Assembly (NCBI GenBank): GCA_009767595.1 | Contig: VSDK01013135.1 | Location: 50,850-114,849 of the forward strand | Direction: 5' to 3' | Source: Symbiodinium kawagutii | Taxonomy: Eukaryota > Sar > Dinophyceae > Suessiales > Symbiodiniaceae | Length of the DNA: 64,000 nucleotides | Notes under the pieces: generated by a model | Seen by the model: the letters and a program-made list of their open reading frames with translations, nothing else | Databases searched by the model: none | What the model was told of the DNA's origin: nothing | Part shown: positions 31,649-42,309 of the stretch, one piece after another | Position numbering within the stretch: the stretch's first letter is position 1 | Layout: each line of letters starts with the position of its first letter | Position numbers and translations under genes: made by a program

Positions 31649-31948
31649 CCATCATCAATATTCATTAATCATGATGAAATGAATCAACAACAAATCATTA
31701 GTGTAATCATGCGTGAAATTGATGAGTAACCATCATTCATCGTCATTAAATGTGCTAAGTAGCAAGCATTTTATAATCACTTGACCATTGGTACCATGAA
31801 TCAACCATTAACTCAGCATGAATCAAATATATCAAATGATCACTCTGCAAATGAGTTATTTTCCTGCATGATCACTTTTGGATTCGAACTTGCCTGGTCA
31901 GGGAGGGTGGCTCATGGCTCTTGACTCATGTCATCAAACATGTCCCCA

Positions 31949-32025
31949 CATGGTGGTTTCTCAGCTCACAGGAGACCTCCTTCAACATCCAATTCTGTTC
32001 CCCTAATGCTGAGAAACCATATTTG
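31949..32025. mobile_element. IE-1 variant, short
   Basis: CACATGGTGGTTTCTCAGC at the left and GCTGAGAAACCATATTTG at the right. An open frame (DSNLPGQGGWLMALDSC...CPHM) stops exactly at its GTGG. Confidence 0.55.
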
Positions 32026-32135
32026 CCATCATGTCTGGTGAACTATGCACGAGACGCAGGTGGTCACATTGCCCAACAAGGTGGGTTCCACACGGTCGCC
32101 GCCGTTGAAACACCGCGTATCGAATTAGTTACGAG

Positions 32136-32541
32136 TTGTACGACTCAGTGAGACACTCCACAACGGGACGAGCCGTCGTGGAAGCTCGCGTTGCGAAAGG
32201 CTGGCGCACTGGAGTTGCTCTTAATCTCGTCGTGAGGTCTTCAAGTGCACATGGGTTTGACCAACAGAACGTTTTGCACATATGGTTGTTTCTAGAAATA
32301 AGGCCAAAATCAACCACTAGTAACTAGTATTTGTTTTTGGTAATAGACCAGCAATTTTTGGGTCCTCTGTTTTGAGAAACACCCATATGGCTATGGGTCA
32401 ATATTAACTGACCAATTTCATGGGGGATAGTAACCAAGCAATAATAGGGAAAACAATGATTAATGATGGGGGAACCAGGGGTACAGGGTTTTGACCCACA
32501 GCCATATCTCAATCAGAGCTTTATGTTCTGATAAGTTCTGA
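32136..32541 (+). CDS. Last two exons with fused IE-1/IE-2 intron (gene J)
   Basis: Exon 32136-32284 after acceptor TTACGAG: YDSVRHSTTGRAVVEA ... LVVRSSSAHGFDQQN. Exon 32502-32541: HISIRALCSDKF, TGA. The 217-bp intron begins GTTGTTTC (IE-1 left end) and finishes GACCCACAG (IE-2 right end). Frames join in phase. The overlapping alternative frame ...HTVAAVETPRIELVT ends at 32151. Function unknown. Confidence 0.4.
32279..32391. mobile_element. IE-1 copy
   Basis: CATATGGTTGTTTCTAGAAA at the left and TTTTGAGAAACACCCATATG at the right; shares its last bases with the IE-2 copy that follows. Confidence 0.7.
32388..32504. mobile_element. IE-2 copy abutting IE-1
   Basis: TGGCTATGGGTCAATATTAA ... ATTTCATGGGGGATAG ... 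GGGTTTTGACCCACAGCC. Confidence 0.8.
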
Positions 32542-33269
32542 TCATAAATGGTTCATGATGGATCAGGGTGGTTGATGATGCTCAATGCTGTCTAATCAAA
32601 AACGTGATACCCCTGGCTACTGGGCTCCCTCCCAACCGCCAACCAGTTGCAATCAAGCAACACTGTTCAGCAAATCTAATCAACCAACCCTCTAGCACTG
32701 TAACACACTGGACCGGTTGCCAGGCGTAGTGTCAATAACCACTGTACTCGTTGTTCGTATCTTTAAAACAATGCTCAATAGTGTTCAGTAACTGTGAACT
32801 GGCCTACCAATATTTGAGAAAATTTGGGGTGAACCGCCGGGGAACCAAACAAATTTTTGTTCATTGATAATGGTTCAACAACCACTAAGGGTAATACAAT
32901 TCATCGAAATACATCAACATAGTTCTAACAATTTGTATGAAAACCACGCTTGAATGGTTCATAGCGGGTAATGAAGTGTCATAAAATCAGTAGGATTTCT
33001 TTTAAAACAACGGCTTGTGGCAACCCCAACTGCCAACTATCATTGAAACATAGCTTTTAACCCTTTAGCAACTAGAATTTGCTAAGCATGTTGCAACCCC
33101 AAAAACGCTAGACATCTCTGAAACCCACCCGGTCACTACACCAGCAATGTCGGGGCACCCATCTTCCTTCGCATCGCTTCGCAGTTTACCCCATCAACCC
33201 CCGAAAAGTTCACGTGACATGGGCACCGAACTTGTTTGTTTGTTCTTTCCCCGAAATATATCATGCAAC
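32542..33269. other. AT-rich intergenic DNA
   Basis: No coding signal. 32607-32632 is a short IE-9-like scrap (CCCTGGCTACTGGGCTCCC). Confidence 0.5.
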
Positions 33270-33364
33270 TATTGCTAACATTTGGTTAGGCCACTCTTGG
33301 TAGCTCCAGATCGCTCCCCGTTAAAGGAATCTAGGGATACTGCTGGCTCTGAATCGCTCCTTCC
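33270..33364 (+). repeat. IE-9 copy
   Basis: GCTAACATTTGGTTAGGCCAC, GGTAGCTCCAGATCGC, GGGATACTGCTGGCTC: the longest left end of the family. Confidence 0.65.
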
Positions 33365-33696
33365 TACCACCAGCCAGAATTCTATCATCATTGGTTTTTG
33401 GTTGTCAGTTTGCTGATCGACCCCGCTGTAGTTGACAGAGCATTTGCACAATGAAATTATCATTCATGTGTTAAGCAAATATTTCACGTTGTTTCACTAG
33501 TCGAAGCAAAGATTTATAAAATAAATGTGGTTTAACTATCTCTTGACCATGAAGCAAACTCAGTTCTTTTCCTGAGCAACTCATTTCCAGAAAGTACCAG
33601 CGCTGAGTTTTTCTGCAAAATCTGGTGGGTGACCGTCAACAGATTGATGATTGATTCGATGACTAATCAGCAAACGTTTGATGATGATTGATGATA

Positions 33697-33752
33697 GATG
33701 GATGAGGATGAGGATGAGGATGAGGATGAGGATGAGGATGAGGATGAGGATG

Positions 33753-33788
<36 letters not shown>

Positions 33789-33797
33789 CTGATGATG
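33697..33797. repeat. (GATGAG)n then (GAT)n microsatellite
   Basis: About twelve GATGAG units followed by about nine GAT units. Poly-His/Pro and poly-Ile frames on minus are by-products. Confidence 0.9.
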
Positions 33798-34055
33798 ATT
33801 ATGCTGGTGGTGGTGGTGAACGATGATAACAATGATTATTGATGATGACACTGATGATTGATACTTATGATTGAAAATGGTGATTGACAATGATTGATAA
33901 TAATGATTGAACATGATGTTTGATGATGATTGATAATGATGATTGAACATGATGTTTGATGATGATCGATAATGATGATTGATAATGATGATTGATAATG
34001 ATGGCTGACAATGTTTACCGTGTTGGTGTTGATGATTAAATTATTGCTTTGATTG

Positions 34056-34205
34056 ATTGGTTGATTGGTTGGTTGATTGATTGATTGATTGATTGAATGA
34101 TTGATTGACCGACTGACTGACTGACTCACTCACTGACTCACTGACTGACTGACTGACTGACAGACTGACCGACTGATTGGTTGGTTGTTTGATTGGTTGG
34201 TTGAT
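34056..34205. repeat. (GATT)n / (GACT)n tetranucleotide tract
   Basis: GATTGATTGGTT blocks, then GACTGACTGACT, then GATTGGTTGGTT. It ends just before the ATG at 34210. Confidence 0.85.
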
Positions 34206-34209
34206 TGAA

Positions 34210-34418
34210 ATGACAATTCCAACTTGTGAAGATAGGTCACCCAGAGCGGCCTATCTTGCCATCAGAATGCCAACTTGGAATTTCCGGCGCTGTAAAGAAG
34301 AAATCTTGCAGCTTTCCAAACAATCCAACATCCTCCCAATGCGATTCTTTCCAGGAAATCATCCCAGCACCGCAAAGTGTAAGACTTCGCTTCCTATGAT
34401 TCCCACGGTTGTGGAGAG
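34210..34418 (+). CDS. First exon candidate, unknown protein
   Basis: MTIPTCEDRSPRAAYLA ... FRRCKEEILQLSKQSN ... LPMIPTVVE, 69 codons plus two nucleotides, ending GGAGAG/GTATTT. GC-rich third positions. The ATG follows directly on the tetranucleotide tract, so the start could lie in an upstream exon. Function unknown. Confidence 0.4.
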
Positions 34419-34571
34419 GTATTTGGGTTATAAACTTGCTTATAGGATCTTATAGGGTCATCTTTCCCATGGTTGCAGGGGTCATTAGGCTTATAAACCT
34501 ATCTCTTAGATCCTAAAAAGGGTCATGATTCCCATGCAATCCATATATTTATCCAGCAGCGGATCTTCCAG

Positions 34572-34763
34572 ATGGCGAAGCTGATTCAGCCAGGCAAACA
34601 GTGTGTCCCGCAACAGCCAAGGTTGAAAATCACTGAAAGCCACACATCGGCCGACCTCAAAAAGACGCCAGAAGTGCTGGTGGTTTCAGCAGGGCGAATC
34701 TGGTCACGGTGTCCCCATCCCAAGAATTTGTGCCAGTCAATCCAGACCGTCCCGAAGATTTGA
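34572..34763 (+). CDS. Single-exon ORF or terminal exon
   Basis: MAKLIQPGKQCVPQQPR ... TSADLKKTPEVLVVSAG ... LCQSIQTVPKI, 63 codons to TGA, ATG right after acceptor GATCTTCCAG. GC-rich third positions. The phase does not fit the exon ending at 34418, so it may be a separate gene. An IE-4-like relic overlaps its 3' part (34677-34800). Confidence 0.4.
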   Translation: MAKLIQPGKQCVPQQPRLKITESHTSADLKKTPEVLVVSAGRIWSRCPHPKNLCQSIQTVPKI

Positions 34764-35096
34764 GAAATCGAACATGTTTAAAAGCACCAACTAGTAATAG
34801 TGTTCAAAACATCTCTAGAACGGTATCCAAGCCTTCCTCACAACCCATAACTGATTCGAGCGGATGCTGCGGACATTATCTAAGTATGATTTGAGCAAAT
34901 AACCCCTACCATCACCCCAATCCATACAACCCCCCAGGGAAATATGGACCTCGCTGCTTCGCGCCGCTTCTTATTGGCTGCGGGGTGACCGCCAGTGAGA
35001 CAGCCTTCGACCTTCAAACACCACAACTGAATCCGAGGATCCAACCGCTGACCATGGTTGATGGATAAGCATCAGAATGCCATTGTCAACTAGCAG
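34764..35096. other. Non-coding DNA with a short start exon candidate
   Basis: At 34945 an ATG opens MDLAASRRFLLAAG, ending GCGGG/GTGACC; too short to assert. The rest is AT-rich. Confidence 0.3.
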
Positions 35097-35221
35097 CTGA
35101 TCAAATCGCGGTACTCGTTCATGGAAACGTTGCCAATCTTAGATATCCCGCCAAAAATGCGAGCATCTTTGAGCTGGCAATCGTGGATATCCAAAAGAAA
35201 ACGTACCAAACAATTCAGCTG
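35097..35221 (+). CDS. Internal exon candidate
   Basis: LIKSRYSFMETLPILD ... SLSWQSWISKRKRTKQ, 41 codons plus two nucleotides, between ACTAGCAG and CAGCTG/GTTTGAG. Basic C-terminal half. Function unknown. Confidence 0.35.
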
Positions 35222-35443
35222 GTTTGAGATCCCATCTGCACAAAGTTGGTCCAAATAAAACCAACATTCTCATTCATCAAGCATGAATCAACCACTCATT
35301 GACCCCAGATTTCCCCTATAGTTTGATGTCAAGGTTCTATCATGTCCTACCTCAGTAGCTTCGGTGCAGTTTCTTCCTGGACTCAACCAACATTCTCTCA
35401 TACCCACCAGGTCCCAAAGTAGCATTTGGTGAACCAACCCTCC

Positions 35444-35530
35444 TGGTAGCTCCTGGCCTGGCTCCCCCTTGAAAGGTCCTTGAAAGGTCCGTCCTCACTG
35501 GGCACTATGGCTCCTGGCCTCGCTCCCAAC
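35444..35530 (+). repeat. IE-9-like copy
   Basis: CTCCTGGTAGCTCCTGGCC, GGCTCCCCCTTGAAAGGTCC, ATGGCTCCTGGCCTCGCTCCC: rearranged body of the family. Confidence 0.5.
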
Positions 35531-35652
35531 CAACCAATCGCCAGTATATACTCCTGTCCCCAACAAACCCCGAGCAGCAACAAATCCCTCTGCCGAGCTG
35601 CTTCCAGCGTTCGTGGTGCTTACATCAAGCTTCCAAGGATCGTGAGCAGACC

Positions 35653-35886
35653 TTGCACGCAGCGACCCCAATGGCGGATTCAATGGATAGTGGACGTTCA
35701 CTGCTGAAAGAATTGACGACTCACACTTCTTCACAAAAAACGCCAAAAAGAACCAAGAAGCACCAACAAGAACAGAACAAAAGGTACAAGCCAAGAACCT
35801 ACGCCAACAAGCATGAAACCCATGGGTTTGTGATGTTCAATCCTCTTCATGGTAGTGGTCACAGGAATCCGGATACTCCATGCCAG
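35653..35886 (+). CDS. Internal exon candidate, basic Lys/Gln-rich protein
   Basis: HAATPMADSMDSGRSLL ... KTPKRTKKHQQEQNKR ... FNPLHGSGHRNPDTPCQ up to donor TGCCAG/GTTTGG. The frame stays open upstream to about 35530 without a start. Charged, low-complexity centre. No domain recognised. Confidence 0.35.
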
Positions 35887-36673
35887 GTTTGGGTGTAACT
35901 AGGCTACAATCTGTGAAAACCATCTGTAAATGTTTCCCTGAAGGATTCTCGTAAGTCATGTATAAGGTCATTGCCATTAGCCTGAAAAGTGCTAGGAATG
36001 TATAAGTTCATTGCCACTAGCCTGAAAAGTGCTAGCAACATGCAACAACCTGAAGGATGGAAAAAACTCAATGACGCTTGTTCGTCGGATTTTGACATGG
36101 GTAGCAGTTGTTGTGTATCAGAGCTGCCAAGTAATTTCCCGAAGAAACCTTTCGAGATTGGTGGTGAAAATAGCTAAATCTTTGATGCCCTGATACAAAG
36201 GAGCAACTCATTGAAATCTTCGGCTTGGTGGTTGAGCCAACTCAGCAACCCTGGATGAAAAAAAAGAGGAAAAAAGTATCAATCAAACCACCAGCCAGTA
36301 GATGCTTCAACATGTTTCAATCATCATTATTGCATATCCCCAAGTTGATGAATCAGAAAATCCCCAACTATCCCCAGGATAAGAACCCCTATGCTTAACC
36401 ATTCTCAACCATAGTCAACCGTAGAAAATCCCATGGTTTCCTCTATTCTTAACCATTATAAATGGTTTTTAAAACCCTTGAAGATCCCAAAATAAACCCC
36501 TATCCAAAAAAAACAAACAAAACAACACCCAATCCAATAAAAACCCAATCCAATAAAAACCCTATCCAATAAATAACCCCTATCAAAAAAGACAAACCAA
36601 CCAACTAAGAACTTCAGACCACAACTCGGACGCCTCCAAGGCACCCAAGGCCAGGCTGCCCTGGCAGGCGTAG
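35887..36673. other. AT-rich DNA
   Basis: 35945-36040 contains a direct repeat (TATAAG-TCATTGCCA-TAGCCTGAAAAGTGCTAG). 36480-36590 is an AACCCAATCCAATAAA tandem. No firm exon. Confidence 0.4.
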
Positions 36674-36800
36674 CTTCCCTCATCTGGTGGCTCGTGGGGA
36701 TCGGTGGTGGTGGTCGTGGAAGTGGTGCCGGACGTCGAGACGGTTCCGGTCGAGGTGGTCTCCGTGGATCCCTGGGCGAAGGCGATCCAGGATCCACCGG
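36674..36800 (+). CDS. Val/Glu/Pro-rich exon candidate
   Basis: After acceptor CAGGCGTAG: LPSSGGSWGSVVVVVE ... VETVPVEVVSVDPWAK ... with about 90% GC in third positions. The donor is not clear. Antisense gives a Thr-rich frame (STETTSTGTVSTSGTT), so the strand is uncertain. Confidence 0.25.
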
Positions 36801-37143
36801 GGAAAGCCCTTGGAAAACCCCAGAGTTGCGGCTGGAAACCCTTGGAAAACCCGAGGAAAGTCATAGGAAAACCATATAGGAACATACAAAAACCATAGGA
36901 AACCCCTGTTGTTAGCTTGCTGGTAAAAACAGCCAGCTTTCCAACCTAGACTTTGCAACGAGCGTAGTGATTTCTGGTGGAAAATCTCTCACCAAAGATG
37001 CAACTGATCCAGAATAAGGCTCCACCGAGGCTGCGACTGCTCCTCCGAAACTGTGAATCCCACTGCTGCTAGTGCTACTCCTACCACTGCTTCAACCAGC
37101 ACCGTTGCCTACGGTGAAACTGCTGACGTGGATCTCCTTTTAG

Positions 37144-37247
37144 ATGGCACCAGTTTTCCTGTTGAAAAATCATGATCCACCAACCCAGGACCGGCTTCCC
37201 GTGCAGCTCGTGATTTCGGCAGTTCGCATCCCCGTGATTGAGCGGTT
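37144..37247 (+). CDS. Exon cut by an assembly gap
   Basis: MAPVFLLKNHDPPTQDR ... LVISAVRIPVIER up to the run of N at 37248. Strong acceptor GATCTCCTTTTAG directly before the ATG. The frame after the gap (TVFLGIIPEQTEKCSR) may continue it. An upstream Thr-rich frame (CDCSSETVNPTAASAT) at 37030-37110 might be another exon. Confidence 0.35.
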
Positions 37248-37309
37248 NNNNNNNNNNNNNNNNNNNNNNNNNNNNNNNNNNNNNNNNNNNNNNNNNNNNN
37301 NNNNNNNNN
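37248..37309. other. Assembly gap (62 N)
   Basis: Flanked by GAGCGGTT and CGGTTCACACGG; the shared CGGTT suggests a collapsed repeat or unresolved overlap. Confidence 0.95.
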
Positions 37310-38332
37310 CGGTTCACACGGTTTTCCTAGGCATCATCCCTGAGCAAACTGAAAAGTGCTCCCGAAGCACACTGAGCCACCCGTCAAGCCCTATCAAAAC
37401 CATGGTGAAACTATGTAATTACTGGTACAAACTGCCAAACAAAGCATCTAGAGCAGTGAAGTAGATTGCGTGGTATTGCAGTCCTTGCTATCCCTACTAT
37501 CAACCATTATTTAACTTTGATTAATTAACCATTGATATACCATGCAACTTCGCCAGTAAACAACCATCTTCTTCGCATTGAGTGACTGTTGCTGCACCAA
37601 TCCGTTCCGCAGCAAAGGCATTGCAAAGACTTGCTCCCTTTTCTGAACCCTAGGAAGTAAGCCCCATGCAACCCCTTACTTTGCAATGTAAAAGAAACAT
37701 CCAAGAAAATTATGCGCGAACTGAAGCTTGACTCCCCCTGCAAAACTTACATACATTCAAGAAGTCTTTTGGAAAACAAACATGTTTGACCTGAAAACCA
37801 GACCTCTCAATGTAAACACTACGGTCAAAAATACGATTTGCAAACATCAGTAACATTCTGTCCTGTGCCAGGCTACTTTTTCCACGCTCGCGAAGGTTTA
37901 AAAGGCCCCAGCCAACCATTCGAAACACGCAAGCCAACAGAACTGGTTGATCAGTGGAATCAAGCCTTAATATTAATAAACCATCAACTAATCATCAAGC
38001 ACTCATCAGACATGAACCTCCACACACATCAATATGAACTATCCATAACCATCAATATAAATCATCCACAACCAACAATTTGAACCATCCATAAGCATCA
38101 AATGAGTCATGCATAAGCATGAATCGTTTATGGATTGATCACTACCAACCTAACCATGATTTATCAATGATCAACCATTATCAACCATTCATCATGACTA
38201 CTTAATTTACCACTATTAAGGCCAATATTGATCATTGCTAACAACGGAAAAAACACTACTAACCACTAACCACTGTTAGTCAATATTACTGACCGTATCA
38301 TTATCAACCACTCTTAACAACTGTCAACCACT
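37310..38332. other. AT-rich DNA
   Basis: 37310-37464 carries one open frame after the gap; the rest, dominated by AACCATCA words, shows no gene. Confidence 0.4.
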
Positions 38333-38451
38333 ACTTGGTGGCTTATAGATCCCTTGCTAAAACTTGATTTTTTAGCGGCTATATGGTAAATCAATCATAT
38401 CCCAAAAACCACTCAAAATCTGTCAACTGAGTGGTTGTAAGCCACCAAGAC
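38333..38451. mobile_element. IE-6 copy
   Basis: CTTGGTGGCTTATAGATCCC at the left and GTTGTAAGCCACCAAG at the right are TIRs; GGTAAATCAATCATATCCC inside is shared with 51680. Confidence 0.8.
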
Positions 38452-38700
38452 TATGATCAAACACTCTTAACCACTATCACTGAATATTCTCAACCAACAA
38501 CTATTACTCACCACTATTACTCAACACCATTAGTGGTAACCACTCATGGTTGTTGGCAACTATTACTACCCTCTTTTTTACCAACAACTACTACTCACCA
38601 CAATGATCAACCACTCTTAACCACCCTGAAACTCACCATGACGGCCCCCCGGATCCCCCAAGCGTGACGCAACGACATTGCCAGGCCACACCGCTCTCAG

Positions 38701-38768
38701 TCTCTGTCGCCACGGTGACGCTGGTGACGGTGACCTGGGAGGAAGTGGCGACCAGTGAACTGGGACTG
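38701..38768 (+). CDS. Internal exon candidate
   Basis: Acceptor CACACCGCTCTCAG, then SVATVTLVTVTWEEVATSEL plus GL to donor GGACTG/GTGAAC; 22 codons plus two nucleotides. Almost every third position is G or C. Parent gene unknown. Confidence 0.35.
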
Positions 38769-38810
38769 GTGAACTCCCAGCGTTCCAGTTACCCGTAGAG
38801 ATGCCATATA

Positions 38811-38912
38811 AACTCTGGCAAACTAACCTGGAAGTAGAAAATCCAATGTTTATGTTGGTTTTATCTACACAAATGGTGATTTTCAGATTCCAGGTTAGTT
38901 TGCCAGAAGGTA
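38811..38912. mobile_element. IE-3 copy
   Basis: CTCTGGCAAACTAACCTGGAA at the left and TTCCAGGTTAGTTTGCCAGA at the right. Both arms carry the same GGCAAAC variant, a compensated change that would give a GC donor. Confidence 0.75.
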
Positions 38913-38925
38913 GATATTATTTATA

Positions 38926-38998
38926 TGCTTGGTTTTTTACTACAATGGGTAATAAAGGATGATTCGGGGATACCCCTATCTTGAGAAACCACCATATA
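38926..38998. mobile_element. IE-1 right half
   Basis: GGATACCCCTATCTTGAGAA then ACCACCATATAG; the left arm is missing because the IE-3 copy lies there. Confidence 0.6.
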
Positions 38999-39176
38999 GT
39001 GACTGGTATCTATAAGATATGATGGAATAGCAAAAATATCTATTGTGTTAAGTATTAATAGTTAGTATCTTAATAAACATAAGATTGATCAAACTGGATT
39101 GATATATGAATATATACATATTTATTACATGATAAGATAAGATTGATAATCATCTTAGACAAAATAATCCATATAA

Positions 39177-39289
39177 GGCTGTGGGTCAAAACCCCGTACC
39201 CCTTGTTCCCCCATAGTTAACCATTGTTTCCCTTATTATTGTTGGTCATTATCCTCCATTATTGGTTGGTTAATATTGACCCATGGCCA
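39177..39289. mobile_element. IE-2 copy
   Basis: GGCTGTGGGTCAAAACCCC at the left and TTAATATTGACCCATGGCC at the right. Confidence 0.75.
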
Positions 39290-39341
39290 TAAGATTAATA
39301 TCTAAGTAGTATACTCATAAGCAACTTGCGTGGCTCCCAGC

Positions 39342-39443
39342 ATGCCCCGTATCAAAGTTTGCCATGGATTCGCGCTGCAGCGTTGGGAAGCAGTGCGCAG
39401 GCGTGTCGATAACCATGCAGGAGTTGACTTGGAGGATGAATAA
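39342..39443 (+). CDS. Short complete ORF / terminal exon
   Basis: MPRIKVCHGFALQRWE ... RRRVDNHAGVDLEDE, 33 codons to TAA, starting one base after acceptor GTGGCTCCCAG. Basic centre and acidic tail. Good codon bias. Function unknown. Confidence 0.4.
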   Translation: MPRIKVCHGFALQRWEAVRRRVDNHAGVDLEDE

Positions 39444-40216
39444 CTGATATTCCAAACCTATGCGTATATTTATATATATATAAACATATATATAATTATG
39501 TATAATTATAACTAGATATAGCAAACACATGCCGTATAACCGCTTGTCAGCCAACGCTAAAAGGTTTAATAACTTCAGTCATGAACTTCTCGTGAGGCCT
39601 TGAAACCGAGCCCATATATATGTACATGTAACTTATACACCTACACAGCTGTCTACAAAGTAAAAAACAACATATGAAAATGATTGTTAAAAAAGTGAGG
39701 GATTGCATGTATACTGTAAAAACTATGCTCTTAATCATTGCCATGTAAACATTATATACACCTGCTAAATCATTACGTATAACCATCCTGGAGTAGATAG
39801 AATATCAAAATTCGACCATCCTGATAAGTGCATGATCAAAATATTGAAAACGAGGGGTATTCTGACTACTTCAGGATAATTTCATGTATATAGATACGTG
39901 TCAATCAAACCACCAACATTATTGTTGCTTATTTTTTCCCTAGTATCAACCATTATTCATGCTGACAACCCTTATAAAACCACCAAAAGGTTTCCAAATC
40001 ACATTGCCATGGGAGGCTAAGTCCTGTATGGATCGATCTCCAGTATTCCTCCATAGCCTCCAACGACATCTCTATATTGAAGACATACAGCTGATACATC
40101 CGCAGCCAATGCTTCCAAGGAAAATCTGCAGGCACGCTAATATACTTTCTTATAGATTTTCCCAACAATTTCTGGGAATATTTGAAGTAGATCTGTATGT
40201 GATGTACAGTGCCACT
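39444..40216. other. AT-rich DNA
   Basis: TATATA tracts at 39465-39505 and an IE-4-like scrap at 39896-39990. A frame at 39959-40210 (SPVFLHSLQRHLYIED) is open but AT-biased. Confidence 0.35.
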
Positions 40217-40282
40217 TCTCTATCTATCTATCCATCCATCCATCCGTCCGTCCGTCCGTCCATCCATCCATACGTCTATCTA
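40217..40282. repeat. (CTAT)n/(CCAT)n/(CCGT)n tetranucleotide
   Basis: Symmetric series CTAT, CCAT, CCGT, CCAT, CTAT; looks like stepwise mutation of one repeat. Confidence 0.85.
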
Positions 40283-40417
40283 TGGACCTTAATATCACAT
40301 ATAGATCTCTATATCCAGACACGAAAGGGTGCTTCACCTCATGTCACGGACAGAAGCTAGCTGCCGCTGAGCTTAATCCTAGGGTATCTTATGGTTCAAG
40401 TTTGGTTTCGAATAAGA

Positions 40418-40533
40418 TACAAGGTGGGCCCCCAGTAGTTATAAGTTGGGTTAGTTCACCCCTATAACTGGTAGTTAAGCCTAGTTAAGTTAGTTATAAA
40501 CCAACTTATAAGTGGTTGGGGGCCCACCTTGTA
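40418..40533. mobile_element. IE-7 copy, near-intact
   Basis: TACAAGGTGGGCCCCCA and TGGGGGCCCACCTTGTA are perfect TIRs, continued by TTATAAGTTGG / CCAACTTATAA. The whole 116 bp could fold into one hairpin. Confidence 0.8.
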
Positions 40534-40555
40534 CCCAGTTTTGCGATGGTGAAAG

Positions 40556-41028
40556 CTTTGACCCAGCTCGCCATATACCGTTGGTATATCCTATTCAACT
40601 GTTTATTGTTATCCCCCATTGGGAACCAGTAACCAGCTAATTGACCATTGGTCATGGCTGACAAATCATTAAGTATCAATGAACTACTGATTAACTATCA
40701 ATGAGCTACTGTTAGCCACTACTGTTAGCCACTATTGCTACTAACCATATTAATGAAGTATTATTAAGCAGCCAGTTAACCGCATGAATTGATTTCTATT
40801 AACACACCAGTTCACCAACCATCTAACCATTAGTCAATTTGCTGAAAGATCATCATAAGTAACTACTATTAGACTGGTCGCCACTTTTAGCTAGTTGACC
40901 ATCATTAGCTATGAGTTGCTTATTATCACCTATTGACCATTGCTGGGCAACCAACCAGTTAACCATATTTCTTTTGACGATGTCCAGCTGTTTATTGACT
41001 ACTGTTCACCAACCAGTTCACCATATGA
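40556..41028. other. AT-rich DNA with IE-2 fragment
   Basis: TTGACCCAGCTCGCCATATA at 40557 is the end of the IE-2 subfamily; the rest is low complexity (GCCACTACTGTTAGCCACTA). Confidence 0.4.
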
Positions 41029-41131
41029 ATCTGGTTGGTGGTTGACCCACCCCTATGAAACATATTCGTCGACCAACCATTTGTTGATGATTGCTAGTGA
41101 CAATAAAAAAGGCTTGAAACCACCAACCAGA
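41029..41131. mobile_element. IE-4 copy
   Basis: TCTGGTTGGTGGTTGACCCAC at the left and GCTTGAAACCACCAACCAG at the right. Confidence 0.8.
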
Positions 41132-41288
41132 ACCATTATTGTTGCTTATCATTCCCTATTTCTAACCGCTATAATCTAAGAAACGTGAATCAAACCACCA
41201 AGCAGTAAACACCATCAACTCACCCAGAAATCAACCACTTTTCGTGATATGCCATGTGACCACCAAAAAAATGTCAATCAAACCACTC

Positions 41289-41473
41289 AGCAGGGGTTGC
41301 AGCAGCGCAAGAGCGACAGCATGTTGCAGAAATCCAAAAACGCACCGAGCTCCCACACCGTAAGGTCTTTGATGGTCGGGTACGACTTGATGGCTTCGGT
41401 CACAAGGGCTTGCACCTCGTCAGGCGCAGCGCAAGCGCTACTGCTTGGTGCGAACAAAACCACCCCGTCATGA
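41289..41473. CDS. Coding-like island, strand uncertain
   Basis: On + : LQQRKSDSMLQKSKNAP ... GYDLMASVTRACTSSG ... NKTTPS to TGA, very GC-rich third positions. On minus, codon-aligned: VLFAPSSSACAAPDEVQ ... PTIKDLTVWELGAFLDF, which is more protein-like by composition. One of the two is probably a real exon; no family recognised. Confidence 0.35.
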
Positions 41474-41490
41474 CACGTATGGTGTGAGGT

Positions 41491-41570
41491 ACATTTGGGG
41501 GGGTCTCAAGTCATAGGGAGCCCCGTAAAATGGTGGGTTTATTACTAGAAATGGTTAATAAAGGAGGATT
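41491..41570. mobile_element. IE-1 left half
   Basis: GGGGGTCTCAAGTCATAGGG, GGTGGGTTTATTACTAGAAA, GGTTAATAAAGGAGGATTT; the right arm is lost. Confidence 0.5.
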
Positions 41571-41721
41571 TCTTGAATGACCATGACTAACACTTTGCTT
41601 TTGCCAATTTCCGATCACCGGAAATGCTACAAATTGCCAACCATGTATGGTGGTTATCCATGCTTACAAATGCTTTTGCCAACCACCAACCAGTACTTTA
41701 ATGAATCAATTTGCTTTTAAT

Positions 41722-41782
41722 CACTGGTTGGTGGTTGAACCTCCCCTATAAAGAATATTAGTCAACCAACCACCAACCAGAG
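41722..41782. mobile_element. IE-4 copy, internally deleted
   Basis: CACTGGTTGGTGGTTGAAC at the left and GTCAACCAACCACCAACCAG at the right with only about 25 bp between. Confidence 0.65.
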
Positions 41783-42194
41783 TATAGCACTCATGATGCT
41801 AAACATCAATGGTGTCAATGGTGAAGTTGTCTGGTCAATGATTCGGAAATTCGAAACAAACCGTTGACTTGAAAGTAATGAATGCTTAGGAGTAATTAAT
41901 CGTTGAGAATTGGCTTGTAATGGCCAACGGCTAATGGGGTCAAATCAATGGTGAATTCATGGTTGCTCAATGGTTAAATCATGGTCAATCAGGCTCAGTA
42001 ACGATTGACATGGATAAATAGTGGCTAGTTGATGGTGAAATACCTTTGAATGTACCGGTGAATGAGCTGTTGGTCATGGTTAACGGCTAATGCTTAATTA
42101 AGGTGACTAAGCCAAAAATAATGGTGGTCAAGAATGGTTGACGTGTTCAATCATGCTTAATCAACGGTCCAACAAGTGTGTGCTTCAACATGGT
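41783..42194. other. AT-rich DNA
   Basis: Words such as AATGGTTGAC and ATGGTCAATCA only; no gene seen. Confidence 0.5.
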
Positions 42195-42309
42195 TACCCT
42201 CTGGGAAACTAGCCCAATTCACTGGATTTTCACCACATGTTTGAGGGAAACCCTGGTACACCACCTATAAGCGGTGAATTTTCCATTGCCAAGTTGGTTT
42301 GCCAAAGGA
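42195..42309. mobile_element. IE-3 copy
   Basis: ACCCTCTGGGAAACTAGCCC at the left and TTTTCCATTGCCAAGTTGG plus TTTGCCAAAGG at the right; diverged. Confidence 0.6.
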
